A stretch of 62,869 bases of DNA from Erysipelotrichaceae bacterium (GTDB lineage: Bacteria; Bacillota_I; Bacilli_A; Erysipelotrichales; Erysipelotrichaceae). The notes under the pieces are model-generated. The model was not told where the DNA came from and did not search any database. It saw nothing but the letters and a program-made list of their open reading frames with translations. A program made the translations under genes and the position numbers. This document shows, piece by piece, positions 50,988 through 59,007 of this stretch; the first letter of the stretch is position 1, and every line of letters begins with the position of its first letter. Location of the stretch: NCBI GenBank assembly GCA_017432885.1, contig JAFRIE010000051.1, forward strand, positions 1 to 62,869. Reading direction: 5' to 3'.

Positions 50988-51656
50988 TTAAATAATACCC
51001 AGCGGAATCAGTACAACAAGCAGCAGAGCTACCAGACCCCATACCGTAAACAGAAAGGCATTCCGCTTTTTCGGTTCCAGATCAGGAACATAATTGCTGG
51101 CGAGGAAAAAAGGAATATAGGTCGTAATGAATACCGGGAGAACGCCCCACCACTTGTAGACCCAGATAAAGGAATGGTTGGATGTTCCGGCCAGGAACGA
51201 TTCGACCAGGGCAAACAGCAGGGCCATGCTTAAGGCTCCCGCAAACTTGCAGCTGATGCCGCCCTTTCCGTCTTTCGCAAAGTAACGCGTGTTTCTGTCT
51301 TCCGGCAGCATCTTAAAGGATATGATCCCCGCCAGAGAGAACATCATCGACAGTTCCCAGCATACGCCGATCAGCAGAATGAAAGTCGTAGAAGCGTTGC
51401 TGACAGACCACAGCGGATATCCCGTTACATGGCCGATGATTGCATTTCCGATCTCATAGAGCCAATGAACGCCATACAGTGCCAGACCGGCATAAATGAC
51501 TTTGTAGTTCTTTTTGTTGATCTCCGACCAGTAGACATAAAAGACGACAGCCAAAATGAAAATGAAAGTCCAGTTAAAATTCTCTGTGCTGCGAACGATG
51601 ATGCTGTTTACCAGATCCATCGCTTCCTGCGATCCGTTTCCCCAGAATACAAACAT
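50988..51656 (-). CDS. Polytopic membrane protein of unknown function
   Basis: A 222-residue protein with about six hydrophobic helices, including NWTFIFILAVVFYVYW, ALLFALVESFLAG and a C-terminal FTVWGLVALLLVVLIPLGII. No transporter or enzyme motif is recognised. The start at 51656 (MFVFWGNGS) is set by GGAGG seven bases before, excluding an upstream ATG. A short frameshifted membrane gene follows. Confidence 0.75.
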   Translation of the reverse strand: MFVFWGNGSQEAMDLVNSIIVRSTENFNWTFIFILAVVFYVYWSEINKKNYKVIYAGLALYGVHWLYEIGNAIIGHVTGYPLWSVSNASTTFILLIGVCWELSMMFSLAGIISFKMLPEDRNTRYFAKDGKGGISCKFAGALSMALLFALVESFLAGTSNHSFIWVYKWWGVLPVFITTYIPFFLASNYVPDLEPKKRNAFLFTVWGLVALLLVVLIPLGII

Positions 51657-51673
51657 ATTGTTTCCTCCTTGTT

Positions 51674-52189
51674 TCAGTCCTGTTGACTGCAGTATTGATC
51701 CAGCCATTCATCTGCCTCATGGCGTGTATGAAAAACGATTCTCTTCTTATCCGGATACTCATCCAATAAAGCGTAGATTAGAGGACGATTCTCGCTGTGA
51801 TAAGCCTGGACCATCTTCACCAGTTCGGGATCCAGATGGTCTTCCGTCCAAGGAATATCGCTTCTTTTTCTGCCTACTCTTTCCGTGATGCCCTTCATGC
51901 ATTCTTCTTCGCTGTAATCAAGGAAAACGACCGTATCGCAGGCCTGGATACGTATCTCGTAGGTCCTGCTGTAATCGCCGTCGATGATCCAGTTTTTATC
52001 CTTCAGGATCTCTTCCAGTCTTCTATCGAATTCATCTCTGCCGATATGCATCCGGTCAGCTTTCCACCAGATATTGTCCAGATGAAACAAAGGAAGATCT
52101 GTGTATTCCTGCAGCTTTTTCGCAAAAACACTTTTGCCGCTTCCGGAACAGCCTAAGATGATGATTCGATTGCCGATGTTCAGATTCAT
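51674..52189 (-). CDS. Small nucleotide kinase-like protein (FlaR/topology-modulation type)
   Basis: A 171-residue P-loop protein with Walker A GCSGSGKSVFAKKL (about 14-27), HLDNIWWKADRMHIGRDEF (about 37-55) and a WIIDGDYSRTYEIR strand. This pattern is typical of proteins annotated as DNA topology modulation protein or adenylate-kinase-like AAA proteins. The true phosphoryl acceptor is unknown. It is 18 bases upstream of the membrane protein start. Confidence 0.85.
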   Translation of the reverse strand: MNLNIGNRIIILGCSGSGKSVFAKKLQEYTDLPLFHLDNIWWKADRMHIGRDEFDRRLEEILKDKNWIIDGDYSRTYEIRIQACDTVVFLDYSEEECMKGITERVGRKRSDIPWTEDHLDPELVKMVQAYHSENRPLIYALLDEYPDKKRIVFHTRHEADEWLDQYCSQQD

Positions 52190-52239
52190 ATTTATCTTCT
52201 ATTTTACATCTTTTCCTTGACACAGTCATTTTTCGGACA

Positions 52240-52271
52240 AAGAAAGGCCGCTTCCATTTGGCAGCGGCCTT
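52240..52271 (-). terminator. plsY terminator
   Basis: AAGGCCGCT/AGCGGCCTT stem with a short T-rich tail on the minus strand overlapping the 3' end of plsY. Confidence 0.8.
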
Positions 52272-52914
52272 ATTTCTTTTCTTCTGTTTTCTTCCTGCTC
52301 AGTTTCTTCTTGATTGCGGCGATCACGTCGTTCTGTTCCGTCGTATGATCAAAAATCCCCAATATGAATTTCCAGTGCTTTGCCAGGGCAATCACAAACA
52401 GGATCAGCGACATCACTGCTACTTCATAGTCTTTTTGTACAAACATGGCGATGGCAAATACCAGCGGCGGTACAGGACCGGCCAGATTCAGGTACTTTGT
52501 CGTAAGAACAACAATCGCTCCGGCGATATCCGCAACCGCACCCCACAGGAAACTGTAGATCGCAATCATGATGCAAGTCGTGGCGACTCCTTTTCCGCCC
52601 TGGAATTTCCGCCAGAAAGGGAAACAGTGCCCGATCGTCGCACCGAATCCCGCATAGAACATGATGTTGTGATTCGCTTCCGGGAACAGATAGTGCGCCA
52701 GAAGCATGGCGATGACGCACTTAAGGACATCTCCGATCAACGTGATCATTCCCGGTACAAAACCCAGGGTAAGCATGATGTTGGCCATACCCGGATTGCC
52801 GGATTCTCCCAGTTTGGAAGAGCTCGTCCCGGCATACTTCTTTGCCACGATCTCGGCGGTCAGGAAACATCCCAGAAAGTATCCAATTATACAGCTGATC
52901 AGTTTTTCTTTCAT
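52270..52914 (-). CDS. plsY: Glycerol-3-phosphate acyltransferase PlsY
   Basis: A 214-residue membrane enzyme that acylates glycerol-3-phosphate from acyl-phosphate, the first step of phospholipid synthesis. The three family motifs are present: ESGNPGMANIMLTLG (about 39-53), GHCFPFWRKFQGGKGVATT (about 96-114) and a later membrane motif with KYLNLAGP. About six helices and a basic C-terminal tail. The conserved Asn-Pro-Gly is kept, but the usual GATN is GMAN here. The start at 52914 is set by GGAGG. Confidence 0.88.
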   Translation of the reverse strand: MKEKLISCIIGYFLGCFLTAEIVAKKYAGTSSSKLGESGNPGMANIMLTLGFVPGMITLIGDVLKCVIAMLLAHYLFPEANHNIMFYAGFGATIGHCFPFWRKFQGGKGVATTCIMIAIYSFLWGAVADIAGAIVVLTTKYLNLAGPVPPLVFAIAMFVQKDYEVAVMSLILFVIALAKHWKFILGIFDHTTEQNDVIAAIKKKLSRKKTEEKK

Positions 52915-52978
52915 GATCGTCCTCCATTCCACATCCGATGCAAAACAGCAGAATCAGACATTTTTTTCATATGGTGAT

Positions 52979-53824
52979 TTATTTTACAAAATAAGCGGCA
53001 GCAATGGCACCCGGTCCGGCATAGGTTCCTACCGTAGCGCCGACATAGGATAACGGAAGATCTTCAGTTCCCCCAAATAGGTTCCTGTTGCCTTCCATGA
53101 ATGCATTGATATTTGAATCATCCGTTCCCGAATAAGCAACGCTGAAAGGCATATTCAGATCGATGCCACCCTCGTTTTCGATGTATTCTCTCATCGCCTT
53201 GAAGCCGTTCTTCATTCCTTTGACTTTGCCCAGTACATCGACTGCGCCGTCAGTAATCGTAATGACCGGCTTGATCGAAAGCATTCCGCCGACAAAAGCG
53301 GCAGCCGATGAGATCCTTCCTCCTTTTTTCAGATTCTCAAGAGTCGCAAAGATGGCGATAATCCTGACTTTTTTCTGCGCTTCGATCAGCATTGACATGA
53401 TCTCTTCAGCCGTTTTCCCTTCTTTGGAAAGCCTTGCGGCATATTCCGTCAGAATTCTTAGACTGATACAGAAATGTTTTGAATCGAACACTTTAACTTT
53501 CCCTTCAAATTCCGAAGCAGCCAATGTAGCGCTCTGAAAACAGCCGGATACACCGGAAGAGATGGAAAGATAAACTGCTTCGCTTCCATCTGCCGTTTCT
53601 TCCTTAAATACTTCAGAATACTTGTATGGCGAAATCTGTGAAGTTTTCGGCAGTTCTTCGCAGTTTTCCAGCTTCTGATAGAACTCGTAGTTGGAGAGGT
53701 CGACTCCGTCTTTGAATTCCTGATCACCGAAACGGAATACCAAAGGGATCACTCGAACGCCGAGCTGTTTTGCGTATTCCTGAGATATATCGCTTCCTGA
53801 ATCTGTTATGATCTTAACACACAT
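52979..53824 (-). CDS. DegV-family fatty-acid-binding protein
   Basis: A 281-residue DegV/FakB-type protein: KIITDSGSDISQEYAKQL at the N-terminus, KTSQISPYKYSEVF (about 79-92), the SISSGVSGCFQSA loop and the C-terminal YVGATVGTYAGPGAIAAAY. Such proteins present fatty acids to the kinase FakA for incorporation by PlsX/PlsY; plsY lies directly downstream. No fakA is in this window. Confidence 0.9.
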   Translation of the reverse strand: MCVKIITDSGSDISQEYAKQLGVRVIPLVFRFGDQEFKDGVDLSNYEFYQKLENCEELPKTSQISPYKYSEVFKEETADGSEAVYLSISSGVSGCFQSATLAASEFEGKVKVFDSKHFCISLRILTEYAARLSKEGKTAEEIMSMLIEAQKKVRIIAIFATLENLKKGGRISSAAAFVGGMLSIKPVITITDGAVDVLGKVKGMKNGFKAMREYIENEGGIDLNMPFSVAYSGTDDSNINAFMEGNRNLFGGTEDLPLSYVGATVGTYAGPGAIAAAYFVK

Positions 53825-53888
53825 CTTCTTTTCTCCTTGTTTACGGATCTCATCTGAAACAGAGATTACCTATATTATATCAACAAAA

Positions 53889-53920
53889 GAAAAGATCATC
53901 CTCTTAGGGATGGTCTTTTC
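53889..53920 (-). terminator. Terminator of the lysine-type ABC operon
   Basis: A 13-bp stem (53889-53901 with 53908-53920, one G-U) and T-rich tail, just after the ATPase gene. Confidence 0.8.
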
Positions 53921-53936
53921 AATCTTTTTCCTTTCT

Positions 53937-54665
53937 TTATTGCAGAATCCTTGATAGAAACTGTCTTGTTCTATCGTATTCCGGATGATCAAAAATCTTT
54001 TCCGGTCTTCCTTCTTCCAGAATGACACCTTCATCCATGAAGATCACTTTATCTGCCACATCTCTAGCAAAGGCCATTTCGTGGGTCACGATCACCATGG
54101 TCATATCCTCTTTTGCCAGTTCCCGGATGACGTTGAGTACTTCACCGACCATCTCCGGATCCAGTGCGGATGTCGGTTCATCAAACAGCAGGATCTCCGG
54201 ATCCATACACAGGGCTCTGGCAATCGCCACACGCTGCTTCTGTCCTCCCGACAAAGTGGATGGATAGGCATGGATGAAGTCTCTTAAACCGACTTTCTCC
54301 AATTCCTGCAGGGCTCTTGCTTCAGCTTCTTTCCTGTCTTTCTTCAGGACTCTGACCTGTGCCAGGATACAGTTGTTCAGGACATCCATGTTGTTGAAGA
54401 GGTTGAACTGCTGGAAGACCATTCCCACCCTTCTGCGGTAGTCGTTGATATCTGTCAGCTTACTGATCTCTTCATCAAACACGCGGATCGAACCGGCATC
54501 GATGTCTTCCAGCAGGTTGATGCATCGCAGCATCGTCGACTTGCCGGAACCCGAGGCACCGATCAGACAGACGACTTCTCCCTTTTCTACCTGAAAGCTG
54601 ATATCGTTGAGAACTTCAAGTCCTCCGAATCCTTTCCGGACATTTCTTACATCGATCAGACTCAT
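53937..54665 (-). CDS. Polar amino acid ABC transporter ATPase
   Basis: A 242-residue ATPase of the GlnQ/HisP type: Walker [10 protein letters not shown] (about 36-44), signature [15 protein letters not shown] (about 138-152), Walker [13 protein letters not shown] and His loop VTHEMAFA. Overlaps the permease by four bases. In this operon, behind a lysine riboswitch, it most likely powers lysine import. Confidence 0.93.
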   Translation of the reverse strand: MSLIDVRNVRKGFGGLEVLNDISFQVEKGEVVCLIGASGSGKSTMLRCINLLEDIDAGSIRVFDEEISKLTDINDYRRRVGMVFQQFNLFNNMDVLNNCILAQVRVLKKDRKEAEARALQELEKVGLRDFIHAYPSTLSGGQKQRVAIARALCMDPEILLFDEPTSALDPEMVGEVLNVIRELAKEDMTMVIVTHEMAFARDVADKVIFMDEGVILEEGRPEKIFDHPEYDRTRQFLSRILQ

Positions 54666-55426
54666 GCTTTCCCTCCTTTTTCAGCAAGAGAAATGCTGCT
54701 GAAAGTCGTATCCGACTGCGGAAGTGAAGTTCTGCTGTGATTCATTCTCTTCTCGATCATTCCCAGGATGATGCTGGAAATGCCGGTCAGAAGCAGATAG
54801 ATCATGGCCGTGAGGAAATAGGTTTCCGTAAAACGGTAGGTCGTGCCGGCAATGGAATTGGACTGAAACATCAGTTCGGTAATCGAAATGATCATCAGTA
54901 CTGAGGAGTCCTTGATATTGACAATAAGCTCATTGCCAATTGCCGGAAAGGCATTACGTATGGCCTGCGGCAGTATGACACCCATCATCGTCTGCATGGA
55001 AGTCATGCCCAGAGATCTGGCCGCCTCATTCTGTCCCGGATCGATCGCTTGTATACCGGATCTTACGATTTCTGCCATATAAGCTCCGGTGTTGATCGAA
55101 ATAACGAAGATGGCAGCTGTCATCTTGTCCCAGCGGATGATGTTGGTATAGACCAGATAATAAATGAATACGGCCTGTACCATCATCGGTGTACCTCGGA
55201 ATACTTCAATGTAGATCCTTGCGAATACATCAAGGATTTTCTTTATGACTTTTTTGTATCCTGCTGCTGTCTTGTCCAGCCGGATCGCCCGGAAACCTCC
55301 GACCAGCAGGCCGATCATTAGACCCAGCAGCGTACCGGAAAGGGCTACGATCAGAGTCGTTCGGATCCCCAGCAGAAAGCTTGGATAGTATTTCAACAGG
55401 ATCTCCAGACACTTGGCAAGAGACAT
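54662..55426 (-). CDS. Polar amino acid ABC transporter permease
   Basis: A 254-residue permease of the HisMQ type with about five helices, the sequence [20 protein letters not shown] (about 92-111) and the ATPase-docking loop [20 protein letters not shown] (about 152-171). It begins one base after the binding-protein stop. A single permease gene suggests a homodimeric channel. Confidence 0.93.
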   Translation of the reverse strand: MSLAKCLEILLKYYPSFLLGIRTTLIVALSGTLLGLMIGLLVGGFRAIRLDKTAAGYKKVIKKILDVFARIYIEVFRGTPMMVQAVFIYYLVYTNIIRWDKMTAAIFVISINTGAYMAEIVRSGIQAIDPGQNEAARSLGMTSMQTMMGVILPQAIRNAFPAIGNELIVNIKDSSVLMIISITELMFQSNSIAGTTYRFTETYFLTAMIYLLLTGISSIILGMIEKRMNHSRTSLPQSDTTFSSISLAEKGGKA

Positions 55427-55427
55427 A

Positions 55428-56249
55428 CTACTCCTCGACTGCCGGCTGTCTGTTTACAGCCGCTTCCATGATCGCCAGTCTGTCGGCTTCACTGATCTGA
55501 TCCAGTGCAGCCTGAATGTTGTTCAGAAGTTCTGTATTTTCCTTGGCAACGGCAATCGATACGGAAGTATCAACAACAAAACCTTTTCCTTCTTCGAACA
55601 TGACGATCGCCAGATCCGGATTCGCTGCAACGACACCGTTGGCTACCGGAAGTTCGGCAGTGATAGCATCGACTTCGCCTGACTGTAAAGACAGGATCAT
55701 ACGCGGATAAGTGGCAAGCGGGGTCATGTGTACGACACCGTTGATCTGGTCGATGACTTCATCATAGGTCGTATTGGCCTGTCCAAGGACCTTTTTGCCG
55801 CTTAATTGCTGAATATCGCTGATACCCGTCAGATCGGAGTCTTTTCTGACGATAACGACCATCTGCGACTCATAATACGGTGTAGTGAAATTCACTTCTT
55901 CAGCTCTTTCCGGAGTTTCCGTCATACCGGCAATGATGCAGTCGATCGCTCCGGCATTCAAGGAAGGGATCAGCGAATCCCAGTCTGTCTTGACAACCTG
56001 CACTTCCATGTCCAGCTTTTCGGCGATCATCGACGCAATCACCACGTCGTAGCCATCCGCAAAATCGACAGAAGAGATCTGTACAGCCGTATCAGAATCC
56101 TCGACCTGAGTCCAGTTGAACGGCGCATAGTCGCATTCCATACCCACACGTAAAACATTGGAAGATTCCTCATTGCTTTGCATAGAGGAACATCCGGCAG
56201 CACACAAAAGTACCAATAATACCATTAATAATTTTTTCATCTTTTTCAT
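55428..56249 (-). CDS. Amino acid ABC transporter substrate-binding lipoprotein
   Basis: A 273-residue family-3 binding protein. Signal MKKMKKLLMVLLVLLCAAGCSS with lipobox Cys about 20. LRVGMECDYAPFNWTQ opens the mature part; GYDVVIASMIAEKL, DCIIAGMTETPERAEEVNFT and ITAELPVANGV follow the family pattern. It delivers an amino acid, probably lysine judging from the riboswitch upstream. Confidence 0.92.
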   Translation of the reverse strand: MKKMKKLLMVLLVLLCAAGCSSMQSNEESSNVLRVGMECDYAPFNWTQVEDSDTAVQISSVDFADGYDVVIASMIAEKLDMEVQVVKTDWDSLIPSLNAGAIDCIIAGMTETPERAEEVNFTTPYYESQMVVIVRKDSDLTGISDIQQLSGKKVLGQANTTYDEVIDQINGVVHMTPLATYPRMILSLQSGEVDAITAELPVANGVVAANPDLAIVMFEEGKGFVVDTSVSIAVAKENTELLNNIQAALDQISEADRLAIMEAAVNRQPAVEE

Positions 56250-56256
56250 CCTTTCA

Positions 56257-56288
56257 ATAAAAAATCGTATGCACTATCACATACGAAT
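56257..56288 (-). terminator. Expression-platform terminator of the lysine riboswitch
   Basis: TCGTATG/CATACGA (56286-56280 with 56271-56265) followed by TTTTTTATT on the minus strand, just before the binding-protein ribosome site. Confidence 0.85.
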
Positions 56289-56457
56289 CTCATCGAAAGT
56301 AATAGCGCCTCTTCTTGCGAAGGAGTGCTACAGGTATTTCCTGTAACCCCATGCTCCATAAATGCCTTCAGGGAACATTCGGCGATGATTGCCTTTCCTG
56401 TATTTCACAGCCTACCGGCTCCGTACAGTACTCATCTGCACCGCTACCTCTATACAC
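56289..56457 (-). promoter_or_regulatory. Lysine riboswitch (L-box)
   Basis: The minus-strand leader contains the conserved lysine-aptamer blocks: AGAGGTAGCGGTGCAG and AGTA at the 5' side, GGAAAGGC and ATCGCCGAA in the core, a P4 hairpin TACAGG-AAATA-CCTGTA, and a closing stem GTATAG/CTATTAC. It is followed by a terminator, consistent with repression by lysine. The call rests on motif order recognised by eye; a covariance-model search would confirm it. Confidence 0.8.
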
Positions 56458-56475
56458 AGATTTTTTACTTTGTAC

Positions 56476-56504
56476 ATTATGAAACAGATTTTGATTTATG
56501 TCAA
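56476..56504 (-). promoter_or_regulatory. Near-consensus promoter of the lysine-riboswitch operon
   Basis: TTGACA (56504-56499), a 17-base spacer and CATAAT (56481-56476) on the minus strand. The predicted start near 56469 gives a leader of about 220 bases, the usual size for a lysine riboswitch plus terminator. Confidence 0.85.
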
Positions 56505-56557
56505 CCTGTTTTCGATAATTCATTATTTCCTCCTTGATGCGTTTTTAGAAAGAAAAA

Positions 56558-56581
56558 GGACGGAGAATCGTCTTTCCGTCC
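56558..56581 (-). terminator. Terminator of the saccharopine-dehydrogenase-family gene
   Basis: GGACGGA/TCCGTCC with a TTTTTC tail on the minus strand, separating this gene from the riboswitch operon. Confidence 0.85.
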
Positions 56582-56607
56582 CTGATGAGTTCTATATTCA
56601 AATACCC

Positions 56608-57879
56608 TTAAGCTTTAAGATCTGCCGGAAAGACATCTTCCTTGATCTCGATAGTATAGGTGATGCCTAGTTCCTCGGCCCATCTGATATACTGTTCAAC
56701 CTGTTCATCATCCAGCATGTCGGAGGAGATCAGTCCTTTCTGGTCGATCATGTCATTCACAAAAAGCCTGGTATACAGGAAAGCTCCCTGTCCGGTCAAA
56801 TACATTTCGCCGGTCATCTTTGCTTTCTCGTAAGATTCGATCAGACCCGGGGCGGAAAGATGCAGCTCTACCATGACATTTTTTCCGTCTTTCTTTCCAT
56901 ATGCCTCAATGACGAATGCACCGCCATCGGAGATGATTCCCTCATCGATGATCTCTTTGATTTCTTTCGGATCCTTTGGAGCCTGCGGTACATGTTTTAG
57001 AATCACATCGTGCGGTATTTCCTTCTGACCGTCGACTTCTTCCTCTTCCCAGCTGAGCAGACCGGCTCGATACAGCGGTTCCGAGAACTGTATGCCTACA
57101 CCGCCGTATTTGAAATAAGCGTTCTTGCAGCCTTTAAAATACTTCTCGGAGTTAAAAGCGACATAAACCGGTTCATCATGCGCGTGTTCACACAACATCA
57201 CCGGACGCATGTCGTATTCCGGCCACTTGCGGTAGATTTTCCGGCTGAACGGTTTTGTGCGGATGATTTCCCCGTTTTCCAAGGCAAACGCATCCTCCTG
57301 CATGTCCGCAAGAGCGACATCGGTACTCCACCAGAACGGAAGGAATCTCTTGGCCTCGACTCCTTCATAGACCATCATGTTTAGTGTATCGCAAGTATCC
57401 AGTTCGTTCACACATTTTCTAGCCATAACACACATGACACCCGGGGCAGAACCGGTTCCGATAATTGCAGTAGTGTTGTTTTTTGCAAAGACCTTGCCGT
57501 AGTTCTCATACATATAACGGATTCCGGCGATCCAGCGGTCATACGGATCGACATCCATGCATTCCGGTAGATTCTCGACAGCGGCAAGATCCTGGTAACA
57601 GCATCCCAGATCCATGGCTGCTCTTAACATGTTTGCTCCGTAGTTCAAAGGCATGACATTCACCAGCAGTTCACATCCTTCCGCCGCCTTTTTGATTTCA
57701 TCCAGATTGGCTGCATTGACTTTTTTCGGAGTTCCTTTTTTCATTAGTTTACAGACGGCTTTTGCCGCCTCGAAATCATAATCGGCACAGATGATTTCTT
57801 CCACATTGGGTTCTTCATCCAGTTTTCTGCAGATGGTGGAACCCTGAACACCGCATCCGCATACCATAACCTTTTTCAT
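56608..57879 (-). CDS. Saccharopine dehydrogenase-family protein
   Basis: A 423-residue Rossmann-fold oxidoreductase. The dinucleotide motif is VMVCGCGVQGSTICRKL (about 4-20), followed by NAANLDEIKKAAEGCELLVN and TAIIGTGSAPGVMCVMA (about 138-154). The long C-terminal domain fits the LYS9-like branch, which acts on saccharopine or carboxynorspermidine-type adducts. Its position beside a lysine-riboswitch transporter suggests lysine metabolism. It has its own terminator. Confidence 0.85.
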   Translation of the reverse strand: MKKVMVCGCGVQGSTICRKLDEEPNVEEIICADYDFEAAKAVCKLMKKGTPKKVNAANLDEIKKAAEGCELLVNVMPLNYGANMLRAAMDLGCCYQDLAAVENLPECMDVDPYDRWIAGIRYMYENYGKVFAKNNTTAIIGTGSAPGVMCVMARKCVNELDTCDTLNMMVYEGVEAKRFLPFWWSTDVALADMQEDAFALENGEIIRTKPFSRKIYRKWPEYDMRPVMLCEHAHDEPVYVAFNSEKYFKGCKNAYFKYGGVGIQFSEPLYRAGLLSWEEEEVDGQKEIPHDVILKHVPQAPKDPKEIKEIIDEGIISDGGAFVIEAYGKKDGKNVMVELHLSAPGLIESYEKAKMTGEMYLTGQGAFLYTRLFVNDMIDQKGLISSDMLDDEQVEQYIRWAEELGITYTIEIKEDVFPADLKA

Positions 57880-58337
57880 AACTATATTCCTTCTGGCTGA
57901 TCAGCCATATTTATTATTATACTCAAGAAAGAAAAAGATCATCATTGGATTGATGATCTTTCTTTCATAATCTGGTCCGATCTAGAACCTTGTTACTAAT
58001 AATATACTGTCCAGTTCTTCTAAAGAAGTCTACCTTATTACAATCCTATATTATCATATTTTCTCCGTATTCGATATGAAATATAAGATACAAGCCAGAT
58101 GATGAAATGAAAAGATGGTGAACATACCGGTATGCATCCCTGCAGTGACCGATACGACACGTTTGTATTAATGGATGATATTATCTGTTATTCTTTATTG
58201 TCCTGTCTTTTAACGGTGTCCTCTTCTTTCCAGGTAAGACAAGGATAATACATGAACATGGCAAAAAAGATGACAGCTCATCATCAGACCGGATAAAAAA
58301 GCGGGGAGTATGTCCCCGCCAAGCAGAATGAATCGGT
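57880..58337. other. Intergenic stretch of 458 bases
   Basis: No gene is supported here. It contains a perfect 10-bp hairpin AAGATCATCA/TGATGATCTT (57935-57944 with 57951-57960) flanked by pyrimidine and purine runs, which could terminate transcription either way, AT-rich sequence at 58000-58100, and the toxin-antitoxin terminator at 58294-58320. Short open frames crossing it are not convincing. Confidence 0.5.
58294..58320 (-). terminator. Terminator of the toxin-antitoxin operon
   Basis: GCGGGGA/TCCCCGC with a five-base loop followed by TTTTTT on the minus strand. Confidence 0.9.
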
Positions 58338-58601
58338 TTATTTATCACCGTAGTGGCTTCCGCACTGGATGATCTCCAGATTGCCGTTAAAGATCCTGAA
58401 CACGATCCTGTTCTTGTCATCGATCCTGACGCTCCAGTATCCAGCAAGATTTCCTGAAAGAGGTTCAGGTTTTCCTGTGCATTCGTATCCGTTGCGATCG
58501 ATATCCTTTATCAGGCGGTTGATTTTCTTCAGGATGGCTTTATCCTTGCCTTGCCACTTCAGGTATTCCGCTCACGCATCATCGTCCCAGAGTTTCTTCA
58601 T
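58338..58601 (-). pseudogene. yoeB: YoeB-family toxin gene with an in-frame stop at codon 10
   Basis: The frame begins MKKLWDDDA, meets TGA at 58574-58572, and then continues for 77 more codons as AEYLKWQGKDKAILKKINRL and so on to a TAA at 58338. All YoeB hallmarks are kept: KPEPL (catalytic Glu), WSVRI (Arg) and the C-terminal CGSHY (His), and the length of 87 fits. The stop replaces the Trp expected at this place in YoeB, a single G-to-A change. No Met follows the stop, so no active toxin can be made without readthrough. The ATG overlaps the antitoxin stop (ATGA). Confidence 0.85.
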
Positions 58602-58864
58602 TCATCGGCCTCGATCAGCTCATGTTCCTTCAGGGAAGTGATGCCTGCTTCCAGATTGCTGATCCTTCTTTGCAGTTCCATGATGTTTTCGCTGCTGTAG
58701 AACGGATCGGCAGAGATCTCAAAAGGAATTCTTCTTTCCCTGATGACCTTCTTGGCGAACATGATAAAGGCGGAAGACATTGATAGGCCCATTTCCTTGC
58801 ATACCTCTTCCATCTGTATCTTCATATCCTCATCCATTCTGAAATTGATCATTTTCTGAGTCAT
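58598..58864 (-). CDS. RelB/DinJ-family antitoxin
   Basis: An 88-residue protein with an N-terminal ribbon-helix-helix DNA-binding part (MINFRMDEDMKIQMEEVCKE, residues 5-24, then MGLSMSSAFIMFAKKVI) and a C-terminal toxin-binding tail. It neutralises a RelE/YoeB-type mRNA endonuclease and represses its own operon. It is intact although its partner toxin has a nonsense codon. AAAGGAGG precedes the start. Confidence 0.92.
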   Translation of the reverse strand: MTQKMINFRMDEDMKIQMEEVCKEMGLSMSSAFIMFAKKVIRERRIPFEISADPFYSSENIMELQRRISNLEAGITSLKEHELIEADE

Positions 58865-58891
58865 GAAAGAATCCTCCTTTATATCAAAGAC

Positions 58892-58943
58892 ATTATACTT
58901 CTATTGCTATATTATGTAAAGCATTTTATATATTTTTGCTTTA
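58892..58943 (-). promoter_or_regulatory. Promoter and possible operator of the toxin-antitoxin operon
   Basis: TTTACA (58920-58915), 17-base spacer, TATAAT (58897-58892) on the minus strand. A 7-bp inverted repeat TAAAGCA/TGCTTTA (58917-58923 with 58937-58943) overlaps the -35 box and is a plausible site for antitoxin autorepression. Confidence 0.7.
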
Positions 58944-58951
58944 TGAAGTAA

Positions 58952-58978
58952 ACGGCAGTCATCAAATGGCTACCGTCT
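58952..58978 (-). terminator. Possible terminator of the BspA-like gene
   Basis: An imperfect stem ACGGTAGCCAT/ATGACTGCCGT with a weak T-rich tail on the minus strand, 30 bases after the stop. Confidence 0.45.
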
Positions 58979-59007
58979 ATTGTGGTTTACAATCATTGAG
59001 TTGATGA

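Noticed and set aside
57925..57966. Hairpin upstream of the saccharopine-dehydrogenase-family gene as a riboswitch
   Set aside because: It is a simple hairpin with purine/pyrimidine runs and no aptamer-like core; a terminator is the simpler reading.
58338..58601. UGA read as tryptophan in this organism
   Set aside because: UGA ends several normal genes here, including serC, the GNAT at 27111 and the antitoxin itself, so the toxin codon is a true stop or an error.
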